A stretch of DNA of 64,000 nucleotides from Lentzea xinjiangensis. Lineage in GTDB: Bacteria; Actinomycetota; Actinomycetes; Mycobacteriales; Pseudonocardiaceae. Position numbers and translations under genes: made by a program. The first letter of the stretch is position 1; each line of letters starts with the position of its first letter. The notes beneath the pieces were generated by a model that worked only from the letters and a program-made list of their open reading frames with translations, searched no databases and had not been told where the DNA came from. Shown piece by piece: positions 53,182-62,600 of this stretch. The stretch is from the NCBI RefSeq assembly GCF_900110955.1, contig NZ_FOFR01000024.1, positions 1 to 64,000 of the forward strand, in the 5' to 3' direction.

Positions 53182-53558
53182 TGGAACTCCTTGGGGTCGG
53201 CCACGAGGCATGGGTCCTGGAAGGCGAGCCTGGCCAGCAGGAACTCCCGGACGGCGGTGAGCCGGTCCAGGCAGGCGTCCACCTCGGCGAGCTTGCGCCG
53301 GTAGACCTCCCGCGAGTCCGGGCACGAGTCGCCGGACTCGTGGCCCGCGCGCAGGCACGCCACGAACGGCCGGGTGTCCTCCAGCGACAGCCCGACCGCC
53401 TGCAGCGACTGGATCTCGCGCACGAGCCGCAGGTCGTGGTCGTCGTACTCGCGGTAACCGTTGGACGTGCGCTGCGCTTCCAGCAGCCCCTGGGACTCGT
53501 AGAAGCGCAGTGCGCGCGTGGTGGTGCCGGCTCGCTTGGCCAGTTCGCCGATCCTCAT
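53172..53558 (-). CDS. MerR-family regulator
   Basis: 128 aa. N-terminal MerR helix-turn-helix (MRIGELAKRAGTTTRALRFY) and wing, a central coiled dimerisation helix, and a C-terminal half with five cysteines (FVACLRAGHESGDSCPDS, AFQDPCLVADPKEFQCS and one near VDACL) suited to redox or metal sensing. ATG 53558 is probably leaderless. The operator is a 20-bp palindrome inside the promoter spacer. Because thioredoxin is co-encoded, a thiol-stress sensor is the best guess. Confidence 0.92.
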   Translation of the reverse strand: MRIGELAKRAGTTTRALRFYESQGLLEAQRTSNGYREYDDHDLRLVREIQSLQAVGLSLEDTRPFVACLRAGHESGDSCPDSREVYRRKLAEVDACLDRLTAVREFLLARLAFQDPCLVADPKEFQCS

Positions 53559-53560
53559 GC

Positions 53561-53599
53561 CCGGAACGCTAAACCTTGACGCGCGCGTCAAGGCAAGGT
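53561..53599 (-). promoter_or_regulatory. MerR-type promoter with 19-bp spacer and palindromic operator
   Basis: On the minus strand TTGCCT (-35) and TAGCGT (-10) are separated by 19 bp, the over-long spacer typical of MerR-activated promoters. The perfect 20-bp palindrome CCTTGACGCGCGCGTCAAGG (53574-53593) lies between and across them. The -10 box ends 7 bases before the ATG, so the transcript is leaderless. Confidence 0.8.
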
Positions 53600-53741
53600 T
53601 CCCGGCCGGTGGGCGGGCTGGCGCCGGGGGATCACCTCGGACCCCGACGGTTGTTCACCACGTGGACGTCCTTGCCGGGGCGATCGTGCGCTCCCTAACG
53701 TGGGCCGCGTTCTGCAAGTGCTCTCATCGGAGCGCAGGGAA

Positions 53742-53781
53742 GGGAGGGCAGGAATGAGCTTCGCGTTGTTCCTGCCCTCCC
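53742..53781. promoter_or_regulatory. 13-bp stem-loop at a small ORF start
   Basis: Arms gggagggcaggaa (53742-53754) and its complement (53769-53781) form a stem whose left arm contains the ribosome site of the small ORF starting at 53754. When folded it would hide that site. It could also end transcription. Confidence 0.5.
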
Positions 53782-53867
53782 GCAGGCACATCGACCAGGG
53801 GCGCGTCCGGCAGGCTCACCCCATTGTCCACAAAGGACGAACTTTCCGGCGCCCGCCCGAGAGCTGA
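53754..53867 (+). CDS. Possible 37-aa leader ORF
   Basis: ATG 53754 with ggaggg upstream and 37 codons (MSFALFLPSRRHIDQGRVRQ...), ending 14 bases before the winged-helix gene. It is basic and has no known family. The hairpin that includes its ribosome site makes a regulatory leader plausible, but coding status is not secure. Confidence 0.35.
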   Translation: MSFALFLPSRRHIDQGRVRQAHPIVHKGRTFRRPPES

Positions 53868-53881
53868 TCGAGGAGAGCGTC

Positions 53882-54334
53882 ATGCGGTTCAGCATCACCA
53901 TCGACACCGAGGACGAGAGCACCGCTCTGCGACTGCTCGGCGCGCTCGAGGACGTGGGTCTCGTGCACGCCCCCGAGGTGGTGGCCGGTGACTCGGACGT
54001 CCGGATCCTGCCGCACACGCGGCAGGTGCTGCTGCGAGGCCAACCCGTCGAGTTCACCCGGCTGGAGTTCGAGCTGCTGCTGCACCTGTGCACGCACCCC
54101 GACCGCGTGCACCGCCGCCGCGAGCTGCTGTCGGCGGTGTGGGGCATCGACGACGGCTACGGCGGCGCCCGCACGGTCGACGTGCACGTCCAGCGGGTGC
54201 GGCAGAAGCTCGCCGACGTGGCCGACGTGGTCCAGACGGTGCGCGGCGTCGGCTACCTGGTCGCCTCGAGCGGCCGGGTGCGGGTCGAGGGCACGTCGAA
54301 CGTCGTGCGGCTGGCGGATCGCCGCGCCGGATGA
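53882..54334 (+). CDS. Stand-alone winged-helix (Trans_reg_C) regulator
   Basis: 150 aa. An N-terminal ~40-residue region (MRFSITIDTEDESTALRLLG) without phospho-acceptor is joined to an OmpR-type winged helix (LTRLEFELLLHLCTHPDRVH... VDVHVQRVRQKL... VRGVGYLV). It lacks a receiver domain. ATG 53882 has gaggaga upstream. It is convergent with the PKS genes and could be a pathway regulator. Confidence 0.88.
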   Translation: MRFSITIDTEDESTALRLLGALEDVGLVHAPEVVAGDSDVRILPHTRQVLLRGQPVEFTRLEFELLLHLCTHPDRVHRRRELLSAVWGIDDGYGGARTVDVHVQRVRQKLADVADVVQTVRGVGYLVASSGRVRVEGTSNVVRLADRRAG

Positions 54335-54407
54335 CCGGCGAGGTCCCCGGACGTCACCGAGGTCGCGGGGACGGTCGCGGCTCCGCTTGCGGACACGGCC
54401 CGGGCGC

Positions 54408-54450
54408 GGTGGCGGGCTTCACGCCGTCGTCCGGCGTGAAGCCCGCCACC
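54408..54450. terminator. Bidirectional hairpin terminator
   Basis: Perfect 19-bp arms (54408-54426 and 54432-54450, ggtggcgggcttcacgccg) with a 5-base loop between the winged-helix gene and the end of the PKS operon. Confidence 0.95.
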
Positions 54451-54473
54451 GGTGTCCGGGAAGGGCTTGACCG

Positions 54474-57400
54474 TCAGGCCGTGACGCGGTGCATCGCGGT
54501 CAGCCACTCCTCCATGACCTCGGCGGTGAGGTGGGCGTCCTCCTTCACCATCGCCATGTGGTCGGTGGCCACGAGCCGGATGTCGTCGGCGGGCACGGCG
54601 ACGTCCTGGTTCGTGGTGACGAGGTCCGTGCCCCGCACCTCGCGGTCGCAGCGGACGAGCAGCTTCGGCACCGTCGTGTGGATGCCGGTGTCGATGATGC
54701 GCGGGAACCAGTGCGCCATCGCGCTGAGCCGGGCGCTGTTCATGTTCACCGCGGGGGAGTCCATCGTGTTGAAGTAGTTGGTGGTGACGGACTCGAAGTC
54801 CATGCCCTCCCGGTTGTCGTAGTTGAGGCTCAGCGTGTCGAGCATGATCACGCCGTCGGCCTTGACGCCCCACGTCTCCTCGATCACCCCGGCCGCCAGG
54901 TAGGCGAGCGTGCCGCCGGAGGAGTGGCCGACGAGGACGAACGGGTCGCCGTCGCTCGCGTGCAGCACGGCTTCGGCCACCCACCGGTTGACCGCGGCGG
55001 AGTCCTTCGGCAACGGCTCCCCGGCGCCGAACCCGATCAGCGGCAGTGCGCTGACGTGCCGCTTGCCGCGCAGGTGCGCCGCGAGCCGCGCGTACATGTG
55101 CACGCCGGCCGTCGCGCCGGGAGCGCTGATGCAGATGAGCTTGGGCAGCTTCGGACCGTCGGCGAGCGTGACCGGCTCCGGCAGCTCGTCCAGCTCCGCG
55201 GGGGAGGAGAACATCGGGCGCAGGTTCGCGACGCCCTTGAGCATCTGCAGGCCCGCCGCGACGTTGCCCTTCGTGACTGCGTCCATGAACAGGCCGAACA
55301 CCGTGTCCTCCGCGGCGACCTCGACGCCGTTGCCCGTGCTTCCCCCGCCGTGGAGGCTGCCGAGCTCGGTGACGAGGTGCCGGGCGAGGTTCGCCGGGGT
55401 CTTGTGGTCGAACACGACGGACCCGGCGAGCTTGAGGTTGAGCAGCTCGTTGAGCTGGTTGCGCAGCTCGACGGCGATGAGGCTGTCGAAGCCCAGCTCG
55501 AGGAAGTCCTTCTCCGGGTCGACCGCGCTCGCGTCGGGGTGGCCGAGCAGTGCCGCGCTGGTGCCGGTGACGAGGTCGCGGACCATGACCTCGCGGGCGG
55601 CCGCGTCGGCGTTGCGCAGCCGGTCCAGCACGGTGACGGCGGCCTTCTCCTGCGGCGCCTCGGTCGTGCCGCCGAACAGCTTGGAGACGGGGCCGCGCTG
55701 TGCCGCGACGTGGATCGGGACGAGCACCGGCCGGTGCTGCGCGAGTGCCGCGTCGAACAGCGCGAGACCCTGCTCGACGGCGAGCGGCGGCATGCCGGAC
55801 CGGGACATCCGGTCCATCGCGGCCTGGCTCAGGCCCGCGGTCATGCCGGAGTCCTGCGCCCACGGCCCCCACGCGAGGCTCACGGTGTCAGGCCTGTTGT
55901 GCGCCAGGGCGTCGAGGTAGGAGTTGGCGGCCGCGTAGTTGCCCTGCCCCGCCGCGCCCATGACGCCCGAGACGGAGCTGTAGAGGACCAACGGTACGTC
56001 CGTGGCGTTGCGCAGATGCCAGGCCGCGTCGACCTTCGGCCTGAGGACGTTGGTGATGCTCTCCGGCGTGAGGGCGTCGATGAGCGCGTCTTCCAGCACA
56101 CCGGCCGTGTGCACGATGGCCTGCAACGGCTGCTGTGCCGCCGAGAGCAACGACGTGACGTCGTCGGCCTTGGACACGTCCGCCGCGGCGATCGTGACCG
56201 TCGCGCCGTGCTCCTCGAGCTCCTCGCGGAGACCGGTCGCGCCGGGCGACTCCTCGCCGCGCCGGCTGGCGAGCAGCAGGTGCCGCACCCCGTGCCTGGT
56301 GACGAGGTGCTTGGCCAGTTCCGCGCCGAGCCCGCCGGTGCCACCGGTGATCAGGACCGTCTTGTCCGGGTCCCACGCGAACTCGTCGTCGCTGTGGGGC
56401 ACCTCGTGCAGGCGCGGCACCGTCGTCCGCCCGTTGCGGACCCGGACCTGCGGCTCGTCCCAGGCGACGAGCTTCGGCAGCAGCGCCCCGGACACGTCCA
56501 GCCCGTCCGTGTCGAACAGCAGGAACCGGCCCGGGTTCTCCATCTGCGCACTGCGGACGAGCCCCCACACCGCCGCCGCGGTGAGGTCCTCGCTGTTGCC
56601 CGCGAACACGATGTGAGAGCTGTACTCGGCCGCTTCCTGCAGGATCGCGAGAACCCGCTGCGTCTGCGCGTGCGTGCTCTCCGGCGTGCCGTCGCCGCTG
56701 ACGGCCACGATGAACACGTCCGGCGTCGTGCTCTTCGCCGCCTCCGCCAGCGTCTCGCCGTACCCGGTGACCGTCTGGCCGGCGCTGTAGAGCACGTGCG
56801 CGAGGTCGAACTCGTCCCCGCCGATGATGGCCCACCGCGCCGCCGCGATCGGGCTCGCCGTCACCGTGGCGTCGACCCACCGGAGCTCGTGCAGGGCGGG
56901 CTTGCTCTGCCTGGCCGGCCCGCTTGGCGCGGTGCCGCCCCTGGGCCAGTACCGCTGCGTGTCGAACGGGTAGGTGGGCAGCGCGATCTTGGCGCCCTTC
57001 CCGGTCCGCCAGCGGATGTCCGCGCCGCTGACGTAGAGGCGGGCCAGCGCGGTGACGACGGCCTTCTGCTCGGCCTTGTCCTTGCGCAGGGTGGGGATGC
57101 AGCCGTCGACCAGCGCGGACAGCACACCGGTCGGGCCGATCTCGACGAAGGTGGCGTCACCGATCCGGCCGACGTTGTCGGTGAACCGGACGGCGTCGCG
57201 GACGTGCGCGACCCAGAAGTCGGCCGTCGTCACGTCGCCGCCGGTGTGGATCGGGATGCGCGGGCGGTGGAAGGTGATCCCGGCGATGGCCTCGCGGAAG
57301 CCGGCCAGCATCGGCTCCATGAGGCGGGAGTGGAACGCGTGGCTGACCCGCAGCCGCTTGTGCTCCCAGTGGCGGGCGACGGCTTCGGCGGCCTCCTCGG

Positions 57401-59600
57401 GGCCGGCGACGACGACGTCGTGGGGGCCGTTGACGGCGGCGATGTCGACGTCGCCGGTCAGGTGCTCCCTGACCTGCTCCTCCGTGGCCTTCACCGCGAA
57501 CATGGCGCCGGTCCGCGGCAGGGCCTGCATGAGCCGGGCGCGCTCGCTGACGAGCTTGGCGGCGTCCGCCACCGTGAGCACACCCGCGACGTGCGCGGCC
57601 GCGATCTCGCCGATGGAGTGGCCGGCGACGTGGTCGGGCTTGAAGCCGTAGCTCTCCAGCAGGCGGTAGAGGGCGACCTCCAGCGCGAACAGGGCGGGCT
57701 GGGTGTTGCCGGTCTCGTCGAGGGCGTCCTCGTCGTCGCCCCACATGACGTCCCGGACACCCAGGTGCCGGTCGACCTCGTCGAACGCGGTGCGGAAGAC
57801 CTCCTCGGCCTCGTACAGCTCCCGGCCCATGCCGAGGCGCTGGGCGCCCTGGCCGCTGAAGAGGGCGGCGACGGGCTTGCGCCGGGTCTGGCCGCTCGCG
57901 ATCGTGACGCCGTTGACGACGACGGCCCGGTGCTCGAAGCCCGTGGGCCTGGTGGTGAGCAGCGAGTGGCCGACGTCGGCCGGCTTGGCCCCGCCCGCGA
58001 CGAGGGCGTTGACCTGCTCGATCCGGGACTGCAGGGCCTTGGCCGACTTCGCCGACACGACCAGGGGCGTCTCGTCAGCCGGGGCCGCGCCCGCGCCGAA
58101 CCCGAAGGGGCACACCGCCGCGCCGTTCGGAATCGATCCCGACTGACCGGCCCCCTGGGGGGAGCGAGCCCCCACTCCCATCGTCCCAGCCGGGTCCGAC
58201 AGTTGCGGGGCCTCGGTGCCGCCGTTCACTCCCGGCGATACCGGCGCCTCCTCGATGATCACGTGCGCGTTCGTGCCGGACACCCCGAAGGAGGAGATGC
58301 CGGCCCGGCGCGGCTTCTCGCCCCGCGGCCACGGCGCGGCCTCGGTCAGCAGCTCGATGTCGCCCGCGCTCCAGTCGACGTGCGAGGAGGGCTGCGAGAC
58401 GTGCAGGGTCCGCGGCAGCGTCTCGTGCCGCAGCGCCATCACCATCTTGATCACGCCCGCCACGCCCGCGGCCGCCTGGGTGTGCCCGATGTTCGACTTC
58501 ACCGCGCCCAGCCGCAGCGGGGACGACCGGTCGGCGCCGTAGGTCGCGAGCAGCGCCTGCGCCTCGATCGGGTCACCCAGCACGGTTCCGGTGCCGTGCG
58601 CCTCGACCGCGTCCACCTCGTTCGCGGTCAGTCCCGCCGAGGCCAGCGCGGCCGTGATCACGCGTCGCTGCGAGGGGCCGTTCGGTGCGGACAGGCCGTT
58701 GGACGCGCCATCCTGGTTGACCGCACTGCCCACCACCACGGCGAGCACGGGGTGACCGTTGCGCTGCGCGTCCGAGAGCTTCTCCACCAACAACACGCCG
58801 ACGCCCTCGGACCAGCCGGTGCCATCGGCGTCGTCGGAGAAGGCCTTGCAACGGCCCGAAGCAGCCAGACCGCCCTGACGCGTGAAGCCGGCGAAGTTCG
58901 ACGCCGTGGCCATGACCGTCACGCCACCCGCGACCGCCAGCGAGCACTCGCCGTTGCGCAGCGCTGCAGCGGCGAGGTGCAGACCGACCAACGATGACGA
59001 GCACGCCGTGTCGATGGTGACGGCCGGACCCTCGAAACCGAACGTGTACGAGATACGACCAGAGATGACGCTGGCGGCCGTGCCCATTCCGGCATGCCCC
59101 TCGACGTCTTCCTCCGACGCGATGAGCACGTGCCCGTAGTCCTGGCCGTTCGTGCCGATGAACACGCCCGTTTCGCTGCCACGCAACGATGACGGGTCGA
59201 TGCCCGCACGTTCGATGGCCTCCCACGTCGTCTGCAGCAGCAGCCGTTGCTGTGGGTCCATCGCCAGGGCCTCGCGCGGTGAGATCCCGAAGAAACCGGG
59301 GTCGAACTCGGCCGCGTCGTACAGGAAACCGCCCTGCAGCGTCGCGCTCGTCCCGCCCGCCAGCGTGCCCAGGTCCCAGCCTCGGTCGGTCGGGAACCCG
59401 GTGATCGCGTCCCGGCCCTCGGCGACGAGGTCCCACAGGTCCTCCGGCGAGCGGACGTCGCCGGGGAAGCGGCACGCGATTCCGACGATCGCGACGGGCT
59501 CGTGGCGGCCCGACTCGACCTCCTCCAGGCGTTGACGCGTCTCGTGCAGGTCAGCCGTGACCCACTTGAGGTACTCAACGAGCTTCTCTTCGTTCGGCAT
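54474..59600 (-). CDS. Type I modular PKS, terminal module KS-AT-KR-ACP-TE
   Basis: 1708 aa. N-terminal docking helix ([20 protein letters not shown]). KS at about 35-455, Cys in DTACSSS near 197 and His in EAHGTG and [12 protein letters not shown] near 560-860 with [11 protein letters not shown] and the HAFHS motif, typical of malonyl-CoA. KR near 1075-1290 ([27 protein letters not shown] in place of LDD suggests B-type, giving a D-hydroxyl). ACP with [11 protein letters not shown] near 1372. TE with GHSSGG near 1558. The TE ends the assembly line by cyclisation or hydrolysis. Extra linker residues between KS and AT are described separately. ATG 59600 has gaggaagg upstream. Confidence 0.96.
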   Translation of the reverse strand: MPNEEKLVEYLKWVTADLHETRQRLEEVESGRHEPVAIVGIACRFPGDVRSPEDLWDLVAEGRDAITGFPTDRGWDLGTLAGGTSATLQGGFLYDAAEFDPGFFGISPREALAMDPQQRLLLQTTWEAIERAGIDPSSLRGSETGVFIGTNGQDYGHVLIASEEDVEGHAGMGTAASVISGRISYTFGFEGPAVTIDTACSSSLVGLHLAAAALRNGECSLAVAGGVTVMATASNFAGFTRQGGLAASGRCKAFSDDADGTGWSEGVGVLLVEKLSDAQRNGHPVLAVVVGSAVNQDGASNGLSAPNGPSQRRVITAALASAGLTANEVDAVEAHGTGTVLGDPIEAQALLATYGADRSSPLRLGAVKSNIGHTQAAAGVAGVIKMVMALRHETLPRTLHVSQPSSHVDWSAGDIELLTEAAPWPRGEKPRRAGISSFGVSGTNAHVIIEEAPVSPGVNGGTEAPQLSDPAGTMGVGARSPQGAGQSGSIPNGAAVCPFGFGAGAAPADETPLVVSAKSAKALQSRIEQVNALVAGGAKPADVGHSLLTTRPTGFEHRAVVVNGVTIASGQTRRKPVAALFSGQGAQRLGMGRELYEAEEVFRTAFDEVDRHLGVRDVMWGDDEDALDETGNTQPALFALEVALYRLLESYGFKPDHVAGHSIGEIAAAHVAGVLTVADAAKLVSERARLMQALPRTGAMFAVKATEEQVREHLTGDVDIAAVNGPHDVVVAGPEEAAEAVARHWEHKRLRVSHAFHSRLMEPMLAGFREAIAGITFHRPRIPIHTGGDVTTADFWVAHVRDAVRFTDNVGRIGDATFVEIGPTGVLSALVDGCIPTLRKDKAEQKAVVTALARLYVSGADIRWRTGKGAKIALPTYPFDTQRYWPRGGTAPSGPARQSKPALHELRWVDATVTASPIAAARWAIIGGDEFDLAHVLYSAGQTVTGYGETLAEAAKSTTPDVFIVAVSGDGTPESTHAQTQRVLAILQEAAEYSSHIVFAGNSEDLTAAAVWGLVRSAQMENPGRFLLFDTDGLDVSGALLPKLVAWDEPQVRVRNGRTTVPRLHEVPHSDDEFAWDPDKTVLITGGTGGLGAELAKHLVTRHGVRHLLLASRRGEESPGATGLREELEEHGATVTIAAADVSKADDVTSLLSAAQQPLQAIVHTAGVLEDALIDALTPESITNVLRPKVDAAWHLRNATDVPLVLYSSVSGVMGAAGQGNYAAANSYLDALAHNRPDTVSLAWGPWAQDSGMTAGLSQAAMDRMSRSGMPPLAVEQGLALFDAALAQHRPVLVPIHVAAQRGPVSKLFGGTTEAPQEKAAVTVLDRLRNADAAAREVMVRDLVTGTSAALLGHPDASAVDPEKDFLELGFDSLIAVELRNQLNELLNLKLAGSVVFDHKTPANLARHLVTELGSLHGGGSTGNGVEVAAEDTVFGLFMDAVTKGNVAAGLQMLKGVANLRPMFSSPAELDELPEPVTLADGPKLPKLICISAPGATAGVHMYARLAAHLRGKRHVSALPLIGFGAGEPLPKDSAAVNRWVAEAVLHASDGDPFVLVGHSSGGTLAYLAAGVIEETWGVKADGVIMLDTLSLNYDNREGMDFESVTTNYFNTMDSPAVNMNSARLSAMAHWFPRIIDTGIHTTVPKLLVRCDREVRGTDLVTTNQDVAVPADDIRLVATDHMAMVKEDAHLTAEVMEEWLTAMHRVTA
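58088..58236. repeat. Probable in-frame insertion in the KS-AT linker
   Basis: About 45-50 residues ([20 protein letters not shown]... to PFGFGAGAA) separate the KS end from the first linker residues, where the neighbouring PKS has only a short acidic linker. The DNA contains a GGGGGG-N6-CCCCC hairpin (58157-58173) next to CCCCCTGGGGGG. On the minus strand it opens with tgtcggacccggctgggacg, all unlike PKS coding sequence and like an intergenic repeat. Confidence 0.55.
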
Positions 59601-59625
59601 CGCCGGAAACCTTCCTCGTGGTGGG

Positions 59626-62600
59626 TCAGCGCTCGGTGCGTCGGCCGAGCTCGTTGTCGATGAACGCGAACACGTCGTCCGCGGAGGCCTCGCTGAGCCG
59701 CTCGCGCGCGGTCTCCTGCTTGGTCGTGCCGCCGTACTGGGCGAGCAGCTTGCGCAGCCGCGCGGCGACGCCCGGCGTTCCCGCGGCGAGCGCGGCCTCG
59801 AGCTGGTCGAGCTCCGCGGTGAACGCGGGCCGCTCCTCCTGCGCGCCTGCCAGCAGCCCGTGCAGGTGCCCGGCCAGCTCGACGGGCGTCGGGTAGTCGA
59901 ACACCAGCGTCGAGGCGAGCTTCAGCCCGGTCGCGGCCGCGATGCTGTTGCGCAGCTCGACCGCGGTCAGCGAGTCGAACCCGAGATCGCGGAACTGCTT
60001 GTCCGGCTCGACCTCCGCGGGCGAGGCGTGCCCGAGGACACCCGCCGCGTGCCCGCGCACCAGCTCGACGACGTGCCGCAGCCGGTCCTCGGCGGGCATC
60101 GCCGCGAGCGTCGTGGCGAAGTCGGCGCCGGCCGCGGCACCGGCGGTCCGCTTGCCGCCGCGGACCAGGCCGCGCAGCACCGCCGCCACCGGCCCGTCCG
60201 ACCGGCCGCCGCTGATCCGCGCCGGCACCAGGAACGCCTCGTCGCGCGAGGTGGCGTCGTCGAACAGCCGCATGCCCTCCTCGACGCCCAGCGGCGGCAT
60301 ACCGCCGCGTCCCATGCGTTCCAGGGCCCCGTCCGCGAGATGCGCCGTCATGCCGCTCGACTGCGCCCACGGGCCCCAGGCGAGCGACGTGGCCGGCAGT
60401 CCCCGAGCCCGCCGGAACTCGGCGAGCGCGTCGAGGAAGGCGTTCGCCGCCGCGTAGTTGGCCTGGCCCGGCGCGCCGACGATGCCCGAGACCGACGAGT
60501 ACAGCACGAACGCCGCGAGCTCCTGGTGCTTCGTGGCCTCGTGCAGGTTCCAGGCGCCGTCGACCTTGGGCCGCAGCACGGTGGCCAGCCGCTCCGGCGT
60601 GAGCGAGCTGACGATGCCGTCGTCCAGCACACCGGCCGTGTGGACCACCGCGGTCAGGGTGACGCCCTTGACGAGCTCCTCGACCGCCTCCCGGTCGGCG
60701 GTGTCGCAGGCCGCGATGGTGACGTCCGCCCCGTGCGCGGTCAGTTCGGCCTGGAGGGCAACGGCTTCCGGGGCGTCGCCGCCGCGGCGCGAGACCAGCA
60801 GCAGGCGCTTGACACCCCGTTCGGACACGAGGTGGCGCGCCAGCTCCGCGCCGAGGCCACCGGTGCCACCGGTGATCAGCACCGTGCCTTCCGGATCCCA
60901 CCGCGTGGTCTCGGCCGTGTCGGTGACGCGGGCGAGCCGGGCGACGAGGACCTGCCCGTCCCGGATCCGCACCTGCGTCTCGCCGGCGTCGATCAGCCCG
61001 ATCGGCAGCTCGGCCGAGTCGTCGGTGTCGACGAGCAGGAACCGTCCGGGGTTCTCCGACTGCGCCGACCTGACGAGACCCCACACCGTCGACGCCGCGA
61101 GGTCGTCGCCGCGCTTGACGAACACCGCCCGCTCGTCCCGCTGCACGATCTCCAGCGCCTGTGCCGCCAGCGCATGCGCTTGCGCGACGTAGTCGTCGCC
61201 ACCGCTGATCGGCACGACGACCGCCTCGGCCTCGCCGTACCGCGGCGCGGGCACCCACTCCAGGCGGAACAGCGAGTCCTGCTGCTGTTGCGCGGCGAGC
61301 GGCGCACCCGTGACGACACTCCGCGCCGAGAAGACCGGTGCGCCTTGCGCGTCGACGGCGGCGACGGATCCGTCGAGGTGCCTGACCCGCAACGTCGACG
61401 CGCCGATGGCGTGCAGCGACAGGTCCCGCCACTCCAGCGGAACGTCGTCTGTGAGCATCGCCTGCTGGATCAGCCCGGGGTGCACGCCGTACTGGGCGGT
61501 GTCGGCGGCGTCGAGCGACACCTCGGCGAACGTGGCGTCGCCCAGCCGCCAGGTGGCCTCGCCGATCTCGGTGGCACCGGCCGGCGGCCACTCGGTGACC
61601 TTCCAGTCCGCCGCGTGCTCACCGTCCACCAGCACGCCGTGCGCCACGCGCACCCAGTCGTCGACCTGTCGCGTGTGGACGGTCAGCGGCCGCTTCCCGT
61701 CCTCCGGCGCGCCGACCGACACCTGCACCACGCCCGGCGTGAGCGGACCGGTGACGACCAGCTCCTCGACCAGCCCGCAGCCCACCTGGTCGGCCGCCCG
61801 GAACGCGATCTCCGCGAACGCCGCCTCCGGCTGGTGTTCGGTGAGCCGGTTCGTGAAGACCACCGCGTCCGACCCGGCGAGCGCCATCGCGGCGCCCAGC
61901 AGCGGGTGGTCCACCGGCCCGAGCCCGACCGCGGTGACGTCGCCGGTCTGCTTGCGCGGCGTCGGCCAGTAGCGGTCGTGCTGGAACGGGTACGTCGGCA
62001 GCTTGATCTTCCTGCGCGTGGCGAAGAACGGCCGCCAGTCGACCTCCACGCCCTGCACGAACAACCGGGCCAGCGCCGTCGTCCACGCCGTGACCTCGTC
62101 CTTGTCCTTGCGCAGGGCGGGAATCGCGCCGTCGACCAGCGCGCTCAGGACGCCGTCGGGCCCGATCTCGAGGAACGTCGCGTCGCCGATCGCGGCGACG
62201 TGGTCCGCGAACCGGACCGCGTCGCGCACGTGCCGCACCCAGTGCTCGGCGGTCGTGACGTCGCCGGACGCGACGACCGGGATCTTCGGCTGCTGGAACC
62301 GGATGCTCTTGATCGCCGTGCGGAAGTCGTCGAGCATCGGCTCCATCAGCGGGCTGTGGAACGCGTGGCTGACCCGGAGCCGCCGGTGCTCCCAGTTCCG
62401 CGCGATGGCCTCCGCCTCGGCCGCGTCGCCCGCGATGACCACCGCGTCCTCGCCGTTGACCGCGGCGATGCCGACGCGGTCGGTGAGGTGCGGCGCGACC
62501 TCGGCCTCACCGGCCCTGACGGCGAACATCGCGCCGGTGGCCGGCAGGGCCTGCATGAGGTTCGCCCTGGTCGTGACGAGCCGGGCGGCGTCCTCGAGGC

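Noticed and set aside
54489-58997. Plus-strand open frame of 1502 codons opposite the PKS
   Set aside because: It mirrors the PKS gene codon by codon; Arg/His/Gly-rich translation, no ribosome site and no domains. It is a GC-rich antisense shadow.
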